Notes under the pieces: model-generated
The model's database searches: none
Told to the model about the DNA's origin: nothing
Seen by the model: only the letters and a program-made list of their open reading frames with translations
Made by a program: the position numbers and the translations under genes
From: Ructibacterium sp965146665
GTDB lineage: Bacteria; Bacillota; Clostridia; Monoglobales; Monoglobaceae
Assembly (NCBI GenBank): GCA_965146665.1
Contig: CBCTHE010000007.1
Coordinates: 1-64,000, forward strand
DNA length: 64,000 nt
Direction: 5' to 3'
Part shown: one piece after another, positions 9,222-16,770 of the stretch
Layout of the letters: each line of letters opens with the position of its first letter
How positions within the stretch are numbered: the first letter of the stretch is position 1

Positions 9222-9706
9222 CACAAATCACGCTCCTGTTTCTTTTCCCGAACCTTCCTGGGGATAGCTGCTACCATCTCTTTGAACTTCTTCAGCTGTG
9301 CCAGAACGCTCGGTTTCTTATCCTTCGTCAATGACCTTGCCTGATGTTCCTTGCAGATAGCATCCAGGGCATCTGCATCCTTGGAACGGACAAAGACAAG
9401 ATAACGGGGAGGATCAACGGACTTATCTTTTCTTACGGCAAAGTCCACACCGTATTTCTTGGCGAGCCTTTCAAAATCCCGGATGCCATCCTTATCAATT
9501 TCCACATTGGTGGCACCCTGATTCTGTCCCAGCAGCTGTTTCACGGATTGCTTTCCGTGAACCGCCGTATCTCTGGTTCCTTTTCTCGCCTTGACCTTTT
9601 CCCGGTGCTGCAAATATTTGCGAATACCGGCAATGATACTTCGAGCAGTCAGCCTTGTCGTGCTGATTGCCAGATTTATCGTCCTGTTTTCAACTTCTTC
9701 CTGCAT
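9221..9706 (-). CDS. PcfB family protein
   Basis: A 161-aa basic protein of the PcfB (DUF3801) family, encoded directly upstream of the coupling protein in many Gram-positive conjugative elements. PcfB-like proteins are known accessories of the relaxosome. The sequence has a helical N-terminus, a central domain (IRDFERLAKKYGVDFAVRKD) and a Lys-rich tail. AGGAGG lies 9 nt before the ATG. Confidence 0.88.
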   Translation of the reverse strand: MQEEVENRTINLAISTTRLTARSIIAGIRKYLQHREKVKARKGTRDTAVHGKQSVKQLLGQNQGATNVEIDKDGIRDFERLAKKYGVDFAVRKDKSVDPPRYLVFVRSKDADALDAICKEHQARSLTKDKKPSVLAQLKKFKEMVAAIPRKVREKKQERDL

Positions 9707-9740
9707 GAATCATCACCTCCTGCAAGCAGTAGAATGAGGG

Positions 9741-10052
9741 TCATCGTGCCATATCTCTGCGGTCGTAATACAGATTTCCTCTGGCAACATTGGCATGACT
9801 GATAATCTTGATGTTCCCGACTTTCTGGTTGTCCAGAGCTTTCTGATACCCGGCTTCACTCAGATACAGACGGTTTCTTTCACCTTTCCAGCCAACAGGA
9901 GATTCATTGGTCAGCACATCAAAGATAATCATGTGCTTTGTGGCTTCATCGAATCTTGCCAGGTCCATATAGGTGTGTCCCTGATACTCCTTGGCTCCTG
10001 CCTGTATCCTGCGGCGTTCCATCAGCTCTGCAATCGTTGAGCTTCTTTCCAT
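9741..10052 (-). CDS. Conserved ICE protein of unknown function
   Basis: A 103-aa soluble protein with a central segment HMIIFDVLTNESPVGWKGER that looks conserved. It probably belongs to an unnamed-function DUF family of Tn1549-like elements (perhaps DUF5720), but I cannot confirm this. AAGGAGG precedes the ATG at short spacing. Genes on both sides point the same way with 9-35 nt gaps. Confidence 0.75.
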   Translation of the reverse strand: MERSSTIAELMERRRIQAGAKEYQGHTYMDLARFDEATKHMIIFDVLTNESPVGWKGERNRLYLSEAGYQKALDNQKVGNIKIISHANVARGNLYYDRRDMAR

Positions 10053-10061
10053 GATGCCTCC

Positions 10062-10703
10062 TTACAGCGCATCTCGATCAGGGCTGCTCTTGCGTGGGGT
10101 GGGGTCAGCCTTGATAGGCGCATCTTCTTTTTTGACCATATCATCGGGCAACGGCAAAGCCATGATACTGCGCCCCATGCGGACGAAGGTTTCAGGCTGA
10201 TGGAAGTGTTCCTCAAACTGCTTCATCAGCTCCGGGGAAAGGGAAGAAAAATCCTCCTCGCCCAAACCGACAACCAGAAAGTCACCGGCGATGATGTCGT
10301 AGATCTCGCCGTCTCCGTCCCGCAGCGCACGATTCAGGTCTTTCCCCATGATTTTTCCCTCATCGTGCATCACCAATGCGACAGGCTCATTAAAAGGGTA
10401 AACAGCTTCAATGTCGCCACCGACAGCTTTCTGCAAATCCTCCAAATCGCAGCCGATCTGAACCTGCTGGGGATACATGTGGGGCTTTACCAGAAGAACC
10501 GTCATTGTCTCAGCCTGTTCCTGCTGAATTTCACGTTCCTCCGTAGTGCCAAACTCGACGCCGGTAAAGTTCTCGGAGTCCAGAATATACTCGGAATTGT
10601 AGTAGGCTGATCTGACCTGTTCTTCTGCATCAGCACGGGACTTGGCTTCCACCGTTACCGTCTTTTCCAGTGTCTCGGTGATCTTTACATCATATTCCTT
10701 CAA
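10062..10703 (-). CDS. DpnD/PcfM-like plus DUF3846 fusion protein
   Basis: A 213-aa protein with two parts. Residues 1-50 (YDVKITETLEKTVTVEAKSR) resemble the DpnD/PcfM C-terminal domain; residues about 65-170 (AVYPFNEPVALVMHDEGKIM) match DUF3846. The two are often separate genes in mobile elements. The start is TTG at 10,703 with GGAGG 9 nt upstream. Both parts have unknown biochemical function. Acidic throughout, no membrane segment. Confidence 0.8.
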   Translation of the reverse strand: MKEYDVKITETLEKTVTVEAKSRADAEEQVRSAYYNSEYILDSENFTGVEFGTTEEREIQQEQAETMTVLLVKPHMYPQQVQIGCDLEDLQKAVGGDIEAVYPFNEPVALVMHDEGKIMGKDLNRALRDGDGEIYDIIAGDFLVVGLGEEDFSSLSPELMKQFEEHFHQPETFVRMGRSIMALPLPDDMVKKEDAPIKADPTPRKSSPDRDAL

Positions 10704-10736
10704 ACTTCATTACCTCCATTTCCTCAGATATAAGAA

Positions 10737-10780
10737 AAGCGACCATCCATGAACCTGTTACAGTTCATAAATAGTCGCTT
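10737..10780 (-). terminator. Intrinsic terminator at the end of the 174-aa ORF
   Basis: A hairpin with outer arms AAGCGAC/GTCGCTT and inner arms ATGAAC/GTTCAT, followed on the minus strand by TTTTCTTATA. It overlaps the last codons of the gene ending at 10,758. Confidence 0.6.
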
Positions 10781-11282
10781 CATGTTCCCACTGGGGAACA
10801 CACATAGATTCCAGTTCCTCGATCAGTTCCTCCGGGGAAAAGAACAAATCCTCCGCACTTTTCAAAATCTTTTTGAAAGCCCGGTACTCCGTCACATAGC
10901 CGGTATCGTCAGACCCGATCAGCATTGACACACAGCGGACAATGGCAAAGTTCATATCCTCCATGAGCCACAGTTCGGTTTCATAGGTGGTTTTGATTTC
11001 ATCTAAAACCGCCTGTTCCACATCGGAAATAATGAGGCAGGCACGCTGGTCAAACAGTTCCATGCCACGGTAATCGAAGCATTTCTCATAGCCACCGGCT
11101 ACGGAATACTGATATACCGTCTGTGCCGCACCTCTCAATGCGGTGCAAACCTCCGGCAGACACAAACCACCGGCATAGCCGATCTCATCTTCATCATACC
11201 CCTCATAATCTTCGGGAGAAAACAGCTCAAACAGCCAGTCGATTGCTTTACTCATTTCTCTTTCGTTAAACATCGGATTCAC
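10758..11282 (-). CDS. Conserved acidic ICE protein, unknown function
   Basis: A 174-aa (171 from the second start) very acidic soluble protein, with a segment DWLFELFSPEDYEGYDEDEI. The start is either GTG at 11,282 or ATG at 11,273; the ATG has AAGG 8 nt upstream and is slightly favoured. It begins right after parB. No motif that I can name. Acidity and position next to rep/par could suit an antirestriction or DNA-mimic role, but that is speculation. Confidence 0.7.
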   Translation of the reverse strand: MNPMFNEREMSKAIDWLFELFSPEDYEGYDEDEIGYAGGLCLPEVCTALRGAAQTVYQYSVAGGYEKCFDYRGMELFDQRACLIISDVEQAVLDEIKTTYETELWLMEDMNFAIVRCVSMLIGSDDTGYVTEYRAFKKILKSAEDLFFSPEELIEELESMCVPQWEHEATIYEL

Positions 11283-11283
11283 C

Positions 11284-12210
11284 TTACCTTTCCATAGATT
11301 TCTCTCGTTTCTTCTGCCATTGCTCCAGCAGCTGAATGATTTTATCCTCCATCTGCTTGCTGGTATAGGACTTCGGGAAGTATTTCCGCAGGGAGTCCGT
11401 TTTGAATGTCACCCTGTCCAGCTCTCCCTTTTTGACCTCATTCATAATCTCGCACATGGCATCCAGAGTACACTCGCCCTCCTGTGCCAGTTTTTTGATT
11501 CTCTGTGCCTGTGAAAGAGAAGGCGCAGCCTGGGCAAAGTCCATAGCAGAAAGAAAATCCTGCTGTTCTTCTCTTGCCAGATAAGAAAGTTCCACCGCCG
11601 GATTAAATTTAATCTGACCGTTATCCACCATATCCAGAAGTTCGGGGATAAGCTCGGTTAAACGAATATAGCGTTGCACTTGTACACGACTATCGCCGCT
11701 CTGTTCAGCAACTTGATTTACTGCCCACGACTTCTGCCCAAGTTGGGCAGAAGTTAAATCACTTCTTGCACCTTGATGTTTCAGGGCATCTAACTTCATT
11801 TTATAAGCATAGGCTCTTTCACTCGGCAGAATGGTTTCTCTCTGCAAATTCGCATCGACCATCAAAATAATGGCGGCATCATCATCCAAATCACGGACGA
11901 TAACAGGCATGGTTTCTTTCCCGGCAAGCTCTGATGCACGGTGCCGCCTGTGACCGGAGATGATCTCATAACCGCCGTCCGGGTCGGGACGGACAATCGC
12001 CGGGGTGAGAACACCGAAGTCACGGACGCTTTCAACCGTTTTCATCATATCTTCATCGTCTACCACCCGGAAGGGATGTCCCTCAAAGGGGTGCAATTCA
12101 GAAAGCGGAATTTCCTGCACCCGCTCCTGCTGGGCTTCGGCTCGTGACTGGTCGGTAGAGAAAATATCATCGTACCCCTTCAAGCTGATGTTTGCGCCTT
12201 TTTTCTGCAT
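11284..12210 (-). CDS. parB: ParB/Spo0J family partition protein
   Basis: A 308-aa protein with the ParB N-terminal nuclease-like fold (IISGHRRHRASELAGKETMP), a central helix-turn-helix region and a Lys-rich C-terminus. It acts with ParA in keeping the excised or replicating element. AAAGGAGG lies before the ATG. It overlaps parA by 44 nt. Its DNA site is not identified; the palindrome at 14,585-14,607 is one candidate. Confidence 0.92.
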   Translation of the reverse strand: MQKKGANISLKGYDDIFSTDQSRAEAQQERVQEIPLSELHPFEGHPFRVVDDEDMMKTVESVRDFGVLTPAIVRPDPDGGYEIISGHRRHRASELAGKETMPVIVRDLDDDAAIILMVDANLQRETILPSERAYAYKMKLDALKHQGARSDLTSAQLGQKSWAVNQVAEQSGDSRVQVQRYIRLTELIPELLDMVDNGQIKFNPAVELSYLAREEQQDFLSAMDFAQAAPSLSQAQRIKKLAQEGECTLDAMCEIMNEVKKGELDRVTFKTDSLRKYFPKSYTSKQMEDKIIQLLEQWQKKREKSMER

Positions 12211-12994
12211 TTTTTAACACCTCCTTTGTCAGAACCCGGTAGGCATCAGCGACTTTTCCTTTGGGATCGTGCTTAAAGATACTGGCTCCTTCGGCACTGA
12301 TTTCCTCTGCACGAACAGAACGGGGAATGTCTGTCTTGTAGACTTTCAGCTTTCCTCCATAACTTTCCCGGATCAGATTGCTGATGTCCTTGGAATAATT
12401 GGTTCTGCTGTCCACCATCGTCAGAAGAATACCCTCGATTTTCAATTTTGGGTTGATTTGTCGTCTGACCTTGTTGATGGTTTCCAGCAGCTGTTCCAAG
12501 CCCTTTGCCGGAAGATATGCCGCCTGAACAGGGATCAGCACATTGTCGGCAGCTGCCAAAGCATTGACTGTCAGCATACCCAAAGAGGGCATACAGTCCA
12601 GAAGAATGTAGTCATAATTCTGCTTGACCGTATCCAGGTACTGACGGAGAATGGTCTCCCGGCTCATGGCATTGACCAGGGAAACCTCTAAGCCTGACAG
12701 TTCAATATTGGCGGGCATCAAGTCCACACCTTCCGGGTGATGAAGAATGCCTTCACCGGGGGCAATCGGCTTTTCCATCATAATCTTTCCCATCATGTCG
12801 GAAAGGGTGGGAGACAAGGTATCCGGGAACGGATTTCCCAGACTGACTGTTAAAGAAGCCTGTGGATCTGTGTCTACCAACAAAACCTTTTTGCCCTCCA
12901 TTGCCAGTCCCACACCCAAATTTTCCGTGGTTGTGGTCTTGCCCGTGCCGCCTTTCTGATTGACTACGGCGATAACTGTCGCTTTTTTCGCCAA
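12167..12994 (-). CDS. parA: ParA family ATPase
   Basis: A 275-aa Walker-type partition ATPase with deviant Walker A KGGTGKTTT at about residues 14-22 and the A-prime motif DTDPQASLTVSLG. The start is TTG at 12,994 with GAGGTG upstream. It precedes parB with overlap, the usual segregation operon layout. Confidence 0.94.
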   Translation of the reverse strand: MAKKATVIAVVNQKGGTGKTTTTENLGVGLAMEGKKVLLVDTDPQASLTVSLGNPFPDTLSPTLSDMMGKIMMEKPIAPGEGILHHPEGVDLMPANIELSGLEVSLVNAMSRETILRQYLDTVKQNYDYILLDCMPSLGMLTVNALAAADNVLIPVQAAYLPAKGLEQLLETINKVRRQINPKLKIEGILLTMVDSRTNYSKDISNLIRESYGGKLKVYKTDIPRSVRAEEISAEGASIFKHDPKGKVADAYRVLTKEVLKNAEKRRKHQLEGVR

Positions 12995-13034
12995 TATTCA
13001 TCACCTCGCATTCTTTTATGTGTGCGCTTCATGT

Positions 13035-13937
13035 TTACCACCTCCCTCCAAGTTTCCCCGAAGCCATATCATGCCTGACCTTTGCGTCATAGTGGGCGCT
13101 TATGGTGTAGGGGGCATTGTATATCGAAGCAAGTAGATACTGCTTGATATTGCGAACATCGGTTGTGTTCTCTTTGAAAGAACTCATTACAAATCGGATA
13201 TGCTCAGAATCCAGCTTCATAAAACTGCTTTTTACAATTTCAATCGGCTTATCATCACTGGCAATTCGTATTTGCTTGCGGTTACTGCACATGACCTCAA
13301 CAATCAGATGCAGTATCAGATCGAGTATCTCATGGTCATACGGATAATCCTGTTTCAGATAGTCCATGGAAAGCTGTTCATAAAAATACTGATAATATCG
13401 GGTAAATTCGTCAGTCCCATCAGCTTCCTTTCCACAAAAACCGGAAGGAAAGAAAGGATCAGTATCACTAAAATCAATATAATTAGTATCAGTATTATTA
13501 CCTTGTGCTTTTGACAGTTCTTGAATTGTGTTTTTGACAACTCCAGAATTGTCCTTTTGACAATTCAAGAATTGTCTTTCCACAGAACCGGAAATGAAAT
13601 TCTTTACATAGATCAGGTTCGGTTTCCCAAGTCCCTGTCGCTTGCGTTCTATCAAACCGCATTTCTTTTCCAGCTCATCCAGCAGCTTCACCGCTTTCTT
13701 TTCAGCACAGCCTAACGCACCTTTGATTTCTTCTATGGTGAATATGATATAGACACGGCCTCCCTCGTCCAGCCAACCGTTCCGGGCTGAGAGGTTCATG
13801 CGGTCAAGCAGAATACCGTAAAGCAGCTTGGCATCGGTTGATACATTCCAGAAGCAATCCTCGGTGAATAGCACCTTCGGAACACGGTAGAATGCGAACA
13901 TCTCCGCTTGCTGCCCATAGAAATAATCATACGTCAC
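13035..13937 (-). CDS. RepA-like replication initiator
   Basis: A 300-aa protein whose first 120 residues match the RepA_N winged-helix initiator domain (VPKVLFTEDCFWNVSTDAKL). A low-complexity linker with many Asn, Thr and Asp lies at about 125-170. The C-terminal part (YPYDHEILDLILHLIVEVMC) resembles DUF6017. Such proteins start replication of the excised circle. The start is GTG at 13,937. It overlaps the small upstream ORF by 11 nt. Confidence 0.9.
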   Translation of the reverse strand: MTYDYFYGQQAEMFAFYRVPKVLFTEDCFWNVSTDAKLLYGILLDRMNLSARNGWLDEGGRVYIIFTIEEIKGALGCAEKKAVKLLDELEKKCGLIERKRQGLGKPNLIYVKNFISGSVERQFLNCQKDNSGVVKNTIQELSKAQGNNTDTNYIDFSDTDPFFPSGFCGKEADGTDEFTRYYQYFYEQLSMDYLKQDYPYDHEILDLILHLIVEVMCSNRKQIRIASDDKPIEIVKSSFMKLDSEHIRFVMSSFKENTTDVRNIKQYLLASIYNAPYTISAHYDAKVRHDMASGKLGGRW

Positions 13938-14124
13938 TCATCCTCACCACCTCTTTCTGCGGGAAATACTCTTTTTTCAGAGGGGTTCTGCGGAAAGTCG
14001 TATCCTTCAGTTTATACGGACATCTGACAAAATAGCAGAAGCGGTACTTCCATCGGGGTTGATAATACTCGCAGTCTTTGCAACATTTCGGCTTGTCACG
14101 GCGATTGCGTTCATACTCATACAT
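13927..14124 (-). CDS. Small Cys-rich ICE protein
   Basis: A 65-aa basic protein with four or five Cys (CCKDCEYYQP and CYFVRCPY), a pattern that fits metal binding. It overlaps repA by 11 nt and follows another Cys-rich ORF by 1 nt. No named family recognised. Confidence 0.65.
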   Translation of the reverse strand: MYEYERNRRDKPKCCKDCEYYQPRWKYRFCYFVRCPYKLKDTTFRRTPLKKEYFPQKEVVRMSDV

Positions 14125-14125
14125 A

Positions 14126-14350
14126 TCAACGCACCCCCACTTCCTTCATAATCTTCCTGGTACACCAGCCGATGCAGGGATGATCCCGCCCATAAGGACA
14201 ACCTTCACATTCCGACTTCGGCTTTGGGGGTACGGAGATTAAGTAGTAACAATTTTCTTCGCTCAGACAGCAGCCCTTTTTATTGTTTTTCCAAAAATGG
14301 CAGTAACGGCAGTCGTTTGGCTTGTCTGGGGAATAGACGATCTTACTCAA
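14126..14350 (-). CDS. Small Cys-rich ICE protein, first gene of the operon
   Basis: A 74-aa protein with nine Cys in CxxC-like pairs (CRYCHFW, CEGCPYG, CIGWC), probably a zinc-binding fold. The start is TTG at 14,350 with GGAGG 8 nt upstream. It is the first gene after the leader hairpin at 14,403-14,445. Function unknown. Confidence 0.65.
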   Translation of the reverse strand: MSKIVYSPDKPNDCRYCHFWKNNKKGCCLSEENCYYLISVPPKPKSECEGCPYGRDHPCIGWCTRKIMKEVGVR

Positions 14351-14395
14351 AAATCAAACCTCCAATCTTTCAGATTTACCCATGAATTTTGGGCA

Positions 14396-14445
14396 TAAAA
14401 AAAGAGCGTCTACCCATCCCCGATACAGGGGCAAATAGACGCTCT
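14396..14445 (-). terminator. Leader terminator/attenuator of the ICE operon
   Basis: A 10-bp inverted repeat AGAGCGTCTA / TAGACGCTCT with an inner CCCC/GGGG stem, followed on the minus strand by TTTTTTTATG. It lies 50 nt upstream of the first ICE gene, so transcripts entering rep/par from the right must read through it. It either attenuates the operon or stops host transcription. Confidence 0.65.
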
Positions 14446-14484
14446 ATGTACATGGTAGTATTCAATTTTATTTCTTATAACGGC

Positions 14485-14607
14485 TTAGCACTCGGAACAT
14501 CCGCCTTTTGAATTAGCAAGGTTTTTAGCACGTTTTTTCGCCTAATTAGCTGGAAGCGCATTTTCATTAGCAAAAACGGCCCTTTTTCTGCTAATTATTA
14601 GCAGAAA
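14485..14607. repeat. TTAGC repeats and a 23-bp palindrome (candidate iterons, ICE origin or end)
   Basis: TTAGC occurs on the plus strand at 14,485, 14,513, 14,525, 14,546, 14,567 and 14,598; two successive gaps are 21 bp. At 14,585-14,607 there is a perfect 11-bp inverted repeat (TTTCTGCTAAT / ATTAGCAGAAA) around one base. The stretch is AT-rich and gene-free, immediately upstream of the rep/par operon, which suits RepA or ParB binding or an origin. Confidence 0.5.
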
Positions 14608-14715
14608 TTTTTGTCTTATCACAGTAGTTCGATTTTTTAGGGCTTGTCAAAAATCAGAATTTGAAGTAAAATTTGAAAACATTATTTCGTCTCAGCAATC
14701 ACACTGGAATTTGTT

Positions 14716-14754
14716 AAAAAAAGCCGAAAACCCTTGAAAACAAAGGCTTTCGGC
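14716..14754 (-). terminator. Terminator of the tRNA-Arg transcript
   Basis: A hairpin with arms GCCGAAA/TTTCGGC and inner CCTTG/CAAAGG, followed on the minus strand by TTTTTTT, 10 nt past the tRNA 3-prime end. Confidence 0.7.
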
Positions 14755-14763
14755 GTTGTTAGC

Positions 14764-14840
14764 TGGCGTCCCAAAGAGGACTTGAACCTCCGACCCCACG
14801 CTTAGGAGGCGTGTGCTCTATCCAACTGAGCTATTGGGAC
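14764..14840 (-). tRNA. tRNA-Arg(CCT)
   Basis: A 77-nt tRNA on the minus strand. The acceptor stem GTCCCAA/TTGGGAC, D stem GCTC/GAGC, anticodon stem CACGC/GCGTG with loop CTCCTAA (anticodon CCT), and T arm GGAGG-TTCAAGT-CCTCT all pair (one G-T at the base of the T stem). CCA is encoded. Its 3-prime end faces the ICE, which is the usual arrangement for a tRNA attachment site. Confidence 0.95.
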
Positions 14841-14859
14841 GTATTTAATTTTTTTGTCA

Positions 14860-14964
14860 GCCTCCGTAATTATCGAACTCAGCTCCCAACTAAGGTTTTT
14901 CCAAGGTGAGCGTTGTAACGTAACCTTAGGAGGCGGCCGCTCTATCCAGCTGAGCTACGGAAAC
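14860..14964 (-). pseudogene. Degenerate tRNA-Arg(CCT)-like gene, broken after the anticodon loop
   Basis: On the minus strand the 5-prime part is a good tRNA half: acceptor GTTTCCG, D arm GCTC/GAGC, anticodon stem start GCCGC and loop CTCCTAA. After the loop the expected GCGGC is missing; instead there is an extra hairpin (CTAAGGTT / AACCTTAG). A poor T-arm-like stretch and CGGAGGC, which can still pair with the acceptor, follow. Total 105 nt, about 30 too long, T stem unpaired, no CCA. Confidence 0.6.
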
Positions 14965-15010
14965 ATTTAGTGAATTGCAGGCTGTTATTAGATGCTTTAG
15001 TCTCTCTGCA

Positions 15011-15044
15011 GAGGGGCTTGTTATATCCATTTAACTATGGGGGC
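15011..15044 (-). pseudogene. tRNA 5-prime half remnant
   Basis: On the minus strand GCCCCCATAGTTAAATGGAT begins like a tRNA acceptor and D arm (GTTA/TAAC pair), then AGCCCCTC enters an anticodon stem. The sequence then diverges and no 3-prime half is found. It is the second tRNA-like gene here that ends in the anticodon region. Confidence 0.5.
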
Positions 15045-15377
15045 GAATCCAATATTATACCTGATCCAAACCTCTTTATCATACGACATTTGTCCCGTTT
15101 TGTCAAGAAAAATATTGCAGTCCGGAAAAAAAGCAACGCCCGATTTCGTGAAATTGAAACGCACAAATGCAAGTTACGATTTTAAACTTTTGATTTTGAA
15201 AAGTTTAGAAAATATTTAGATTTGTTTTATAGAAAAGATACAACCACCCCCTATAATAAGTAATGTCAAACAGATGTGCCAATCAAACCGGTTGGGGTTG
15301 CACCCTATTTGATGGAGAACGGCCCCGGCGGTTCTCCTGAGGAGACAGCGGCCCGGGACCTCTGTCCCGGCGGAAGT
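15045..15377. other. Gene-free stretch between tRNA remnants and the 391-aa gene
   Basis: AT-rich up to about 15,260, then GC-rich with hairpins: GGAGAAC/GTTCTCC at 15,314-15,337, an alternative CTCC/GGAG at 15,334-15,344, and CCGGGAC/GTCCCGG at 15,353-15,370. A TATAAT at 15,252-15,257 has no convincing -35. No ORF with a ribosome site seen. Confidence 0.5.
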
Positions 15378-15449
15378 GCAGGATCCGGCTCACGATCCAT
15401 GCGGAACATTTTCCCAATCATTTTAGAAACAGTGGGCCAGAAAGGCAAT
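15378..15449 (+). ncRNA. Structured 5-prime leader, copy A (hairpin plus possible pseudoknot)
   Basis: The hairpin GGATC/GATCC (15,381-15,398, extended by GCA/TGC) has loop CGGCTCAC. GTGGGCC at 15,432-15,438 can pair with loop GGCTCAC, with one G-U. AGAAAGGCAAT follows at 15,439-15,449, 11 nt before the start codon at 15,461. A second copy lies upstream of murG with other stem bases but the same loop and tail. Confidence 0.5.
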
Positions 15450-15460
15450 AGGTAATCGTT

Positions 15461-16636
15461 ATGAAAGGATTTACCAAGAACAAGTATGTGAAAACAGCGA
15501 TCTGTTTTGGAGTCGGCGCAGTGCTCCTGACAGCGGCGGTCTTTGCGAACTATGACAACGCAAATGGCTACAGCGTGTGCAAGGGCGCGGTTAAGGGGCT
15601 GCTCTTTGAGACCAATTTCACTGCAAACTATCAGATGGATTTGAAGCTGGACGGAGAATCGCTGAGCCATTATGAGGGCGTTCATCAGACCAACGGCGGC
15701 GGTGACCCTGCGCGGTACAATTCCAGCACGGATACCAGCCGGTATGAGCTGGGCGGCGAAACTGTAACCAGCAGCCAGGAGTATATCAATCAGGGCGATC
15801 AGTCCATCAGCATCTATACCCGTGCGGATGGCACAAAGGAAAGTTATGCCAGCAAAATTTATCCCAATATAATCAACGGGGTCGAGGAGAAGGAAGATGG
15901 GTCCCTCATCGGAAACCGCGGCGACATGGTGGAAAGGGCAATCAACTTCGGCGAGAAGCTCTGTGATACCCTGGTGGGCGATTTGAAGAACAGCTTTATA
16001 TTGTCTGAAAACAAGGATGGTATCCGCACCTATGACGTATCCCTGACGGGCAGTCAGATGCCTGATCTGGTCTCCGCAGGCACATCTTTGCTGGTGTCCT
16101 CCATGAAGGAGAGCGTGGAACGCAACCGTGAATACCGAGCGCAAAACCCCGAGTATTATCAGGGCGAGCAATATCGGAGTATTGATGATTTGTTCTATGA
16201 GAACCTGTTTATGGGCGGCGATCCTATGATTGACAGTGTAAACGGTACCATGAGCGTCAATGAGAAGGACCAGCCCACTCTTATGAAGGGCGCCCTGACT
16301 GTAACAGGATATGATGAAAGCGGACAGTCCCATACCATGGAGGTCTCTGTGGAAATCAAGCTGTCTGACTATGGCACCACCTCAATTCAGCCTGTGGATG
16401 TGAACAGTCTGCCCAATCTTCAGATCAACGACCGGAGCAGAACGACCTTTGTCCTGAACACGGCGGCATCGGATGAGGAACAGCAAGAGATACGGGAGCG
16501 GGCGGATGAGTATGCGTCTTATGGCAATACCGTAACGATAGTCGATCAGAATGGCAGCGAGATCGCAGTCCTCAGCGGAGCCGAAACCGAAAACCCGGCT
16601 GACGAGAAGCTGGCTGAGGCGGCACAGGAGGACTAA
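15461..16636 (+). CDS. Membrane-anchored extracytoplasmic protein, unknown function
   Basis: A 391-aa protein with one N-terminal hydrophobic helix (residues 12-29, KTAICFGVGAVLLTAAVF) and no clear cleavage site, so probably anchored and facing outside. The rest is soluble and rich in beta-prone segments and Tyr, Ser and Asn, ending in an acidic tail. I recognise no domain. It stands 134 bp before an ABC transporter/two-component module and could be its sensory partner, but this is only proximity. The leader carries the structured RNA copy A. The ribosome site (TAGG) is weak. Confidence 0.8.
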   Translation: MKGFTKNKYVKTAICFGVGAVLLTAAVFANYDNANGYSVCKGAVKGLLFETNFTANYQMDLKLDGESLSHYEGVHQTNGGGDPARYNSSTDTSRYELGGETVTSSQEYINQGDQSISIYTRADGTKESYASKIYPNIINGVEEKEDGSLIGNRGDMVERAINFGEKLCDTLVGDLKNSFILSENKDGIRTYDVSLTGSQMPDLVSAGTSLLVSSMKESVERNREYRAQNPEYYQGEQYRSIDDLFYENLFMGGDPMIDSVNGTMSVNEKDQPTLMKGALTVTGYDESGQSHTMEVSVEIKLSDYGTTSIQPVDVNSLPNLQINDRSRTTFVLNTAASDEEQQEIRERADEYASYGNTVTIVDQNGSEIAVLSGAETENPADEKLAEAAQED

Positions 16637-16689
16637 CCCCCTGATTTCTTTCACTGACAAAATACAAAACCCCCCAATTTAAATATCAT

Positions 16690-16723
16690 GCGAAACAGAG
16701 CTATTGCGGTAGCTCTGTTTCGC
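16690..16723 (+). other. Perfect 14-bp stem-loop
   Basis: GCGAAACAGAGCTA / TAGCTCTGTTTCGC with loop TTGCGG. No U-tract follows on either strand, so it is not a standard intrinsic terminator. It could be an mRNA-end stabiliser or a protein-binding site ahead of the ABC gene. Confidence 0.6.
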
Positions 16724-16770
16724 GGTGTCCAGACACATACAGAGCCCTATACGGCAGATTGGAGAGAACG

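Larger units (their letters stand above)
1..14460. mobile_element. Integrative conjugative element (Tn1549/CTn type), right arm, left end outside window
   Basis: All genes from 1 to 14,350 lie on the minus strand and form the conserved order rep/par, PcfB, VirD4, Maff2, VirB6-like, PrgI, VirB4, NlpC/P60, DUF4315, DUF4366. This order is known from Tn1549-like elements and the C. difficile 630 CTn elements. It encodes replication and partition plus a type IV secretion system for Gram-positive conjugation. Integrase, relaxase and cargo are not in this window and should lie to the left. The right boundary is not exact: it falls between the hairpin near 14,445 and the tRNA-Arg at 14,764. No duplicated att sequence can be seen because the other end is missing. 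Confidence 0.9.

Noticed and set aside
14485..14607. CRISPR array
   Set aside because: Repeats are only five to eight bases with irregular gaps and no cas genes are present; no CRISPR seen anywhere in the window.
14860..14964. Group I intron in tRNA-Arg(CCT)
   Set aside because: Such introns occur in this tRNA in other bacteria, but the extra sequence is only about 30 nt and lacks an intron core; the 3-prime exon is also degraded.
15222..15257. Promoter for the 391-aa gene
   Set aside because: TATAAT at 15,252 has no -35 at 16-18 bp; TTGTTT is 24 bp away.
16690..16723. Intrinsic terminator
   Set aside because: A perfect stem exists but neither side has a U-tract, so it is listed only as a stem-loop.
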